NCBI RefSeq assembly: GCF_946479715.1
Contig: NZ_CAMLHF010000026.1
Span: forward strand, 1-38,127
DNA from: an uncultured Pedobacter sp.
GTDB taxonomy: Bacteria; Bacteroidota; Bacteroidia; Sphingobacteriales; Sphingobacteriaceae
DNA length: 38,127 nt
Direction of reading: 5' to 3'
Shown here: in pieces, positions 37,451-38,127 of the stretch
Layout: every line of letters begins with the position of its first letter
Numbering within the stretch: the first letter of the stretch is position 1
Made by a program: the position numbers and the translations under genes
The notes under the pieces: generated by a model
Databases searched by the model: none
The model's input: the letters and a program-made list of their open reading frames with translations, nothing else
Told to the model about the DNA's origin: nothing

Positions 37451-38127
37451 TTATTTGGTTACTATGATTGTTCTTTCTTCTATTTTAAAATGAACGCCAC
37501 CGGCTTCTTCAAGTTTTTGAAGCAGGGTGCCCATGTTGGCAAAGCGCGATACGGAACCGCTTACTTTTTCCGTTTGCAAAGGGTCTTTAAAAATCACTTC
37601 CACATTGTACCAGCGTGCTACTTTGCGCATTACCGATCCCATTTCTTCACTGTTAAAGCTGAACTTACCGTTTTTCCAGAGGATGGCGTCTTGGGCGTCG
37701 ACTTGAGTAATATCCAGGTCTTTTCCAATTAAAGTGGCTTGTTGATTTGGTTTGAGGATTACGTCATCTCGAACCGCAGGGAGAGATCTCTTGTTTTTGC
37801 TATTCAAGGGATCTCTCCTATCGTCGAGATGACGGGAGGAAACAGATTCTACAGAAACGCGTACAGAGCCTTCTAATAATGTGGTTTTAGCAATGCCTTC
37901 ATCCGGGTAACTGCTGATATTAAAGTGTGTACCCAGTACTTCTACTTCCTGGTCGGTACTGCTAACAATAAATGGGTGTGCTTTATCTTTTGCTACCTCA
38001 AAGTAGGCTTCGCCACTTAGTTCAACTTTTCGGTTACCTAATGCTTGAAAAGTTGATGGGAATTTGAGAGATGAAGCAGCGTTTAGCCATACTTTGGTGC
38101 CATCCGGCAATGTGATTTGGTATTGCC
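37451..38127 (-). CDS. FecR family anti-sigma factor (partial; C-terminal part)
   Basis: The window ends inside this gene, so the N-terminal cytoplasmic and membrane part is missing. The visible 225 residues are periplasmic. They include TLPDGTKVWLNAAS, GEAYFEVAKDKAHPF and GTHFNISSY, the standard FecR domain, followed by a C-terminal domain of the DUF4974 type (about the last 70 residues). FecR proteins receive a signal from the STN domain of a cognate TonB-dependent transporter, then control an ECF sigma factor. susC with STN is directly downstream. A stretch of about 25 residues (SSRHLDDRRDPLNSKNKRS and following) interrupts the usual GSVRV-VILKPNQQ junction and is encoded by a palindromic repeat. 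Confidence 0.93.
   Translation of the reverse strand, partial: QYQITLPDGTKVWLNAASSLKFPSTFQALGNRKVELSGEAYFEVAKDKAHPFIVSSTDQEVEVLGTHFNISSYPDEGIAKTTLLEGSVRVSVESVSSRHLDDRRDPLNSKNKRSLPAVRDDVILKPNQQATLIGKDLDITQVDAQDAILWKNGKFSFNSEEMGSVMRKVARWYNVEVIFKDPLQTEKVSGSVSRFANMGTLLQKLEEAGGVHFKIEERTIIVTK
37762..37834. repeat. 73-bp palindromic repeat lying in frame inside fecR
   Basis: Outer arms CGTCATCTCGA (37762-37772) and TCGAGATGACG (37824-37834) are perfectly inverted. Inner arms of 14 bp (37780-37793 and 37806-37819) match with one mismatch, around an 11-12-bp centre. The ends resemble those of the element at 6108-6190 (CGTCATCCTGA / TCAGGATGACG). It translates through without stop codons, as part of fecR. 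Confidence 0.85.

Overview
The window looks like a chromosomal segment from a Bacteroidota bacterium, most likely family Sphingobacteriaceae (Pedobacter-like). The reasons are the TAnnTTTG-type promoter elements, a FecR/SusC/SusD outer-membrane uptake locus whose SusC has an N-terminal STN domain, the Bacteroidota form of the division and cell-wall (dcw) cluster, a small Hc1-type histone-like gene, and CGTCATC-type palindromic repeats. The genus is inferred from remembered sequence features, not from a search.

Region 1 (1-6250) holds housekeeping genes, mostly on the + strand: an orphan LuxE-like acyl-adenylating enzyme, tyrS (- strand), an AcpH/DUF479-like protein, ligA and dapA. A perfect 26-bp inverted repeat and a strong bidirectional terminator follow dapA. 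Region 2 (6279-8020, - strand) holds a 58-aa histone H1-like gene and an alpha-oxoamine synthase (serine palmitoyltransferase/KBL/BioF family). The latter has the clearest full promoter in the window.

Region 3 (8062-23844, - strand) is the complete Bacteroidota dcw operon. In transcription order it is mraZ, rsmH, ftsL-like, ftsI, murE, mraY, murD, ftsW, murG, murC, ftsQ, ftsA, ftsZ. Genes from mraZ to ftsQ overlap or nearly touch, often as TAATG. A strong terminator follows ftsZ, and three 10-bp GTGGTA direct repeats upstream of mraZ look like MraZ-binding boxes. murF, ddl and murB are absent here. dapA supplies the meso-diaminopimelate pathway, and MurE carries the DNPR motif of a diaminopimelate-adding enzyme. 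Region 4 (23905-26262) is gap-pgk, two consecutive glycolytic enzymes, ending in a terminator just before the dcw promoter.

Region 5 (26341-28062) has two Crp/Fnr-like regulators, one palindromic-repeat arm and a nearly gene-free stretch. Region 6 (28063-38127, - strand) is an uptake operon: fecR (cut by the window edge), susC, susD, a secreted S9 peptidase, an exported thioredoxin-TPR protein and a stand-alone AraC DNA-binding domain. A sensor-regulated peptide import and digestion system is the simplest reading. The missing sigma factor would lie beyond 38127.

I see no CRISPR array, IS element, phage, tRNA or rRNA. I did not find a convincing new multi-gene system. The most unusual items are a palindromic repeat apparently inserted in frame in fecR, the MraZ-box array, three + strand genes whose promoter -7 element sits exactly 5 nt before the start codon, and the HTH-only AraC gene in the same frame as the thioredoxin gene before it.
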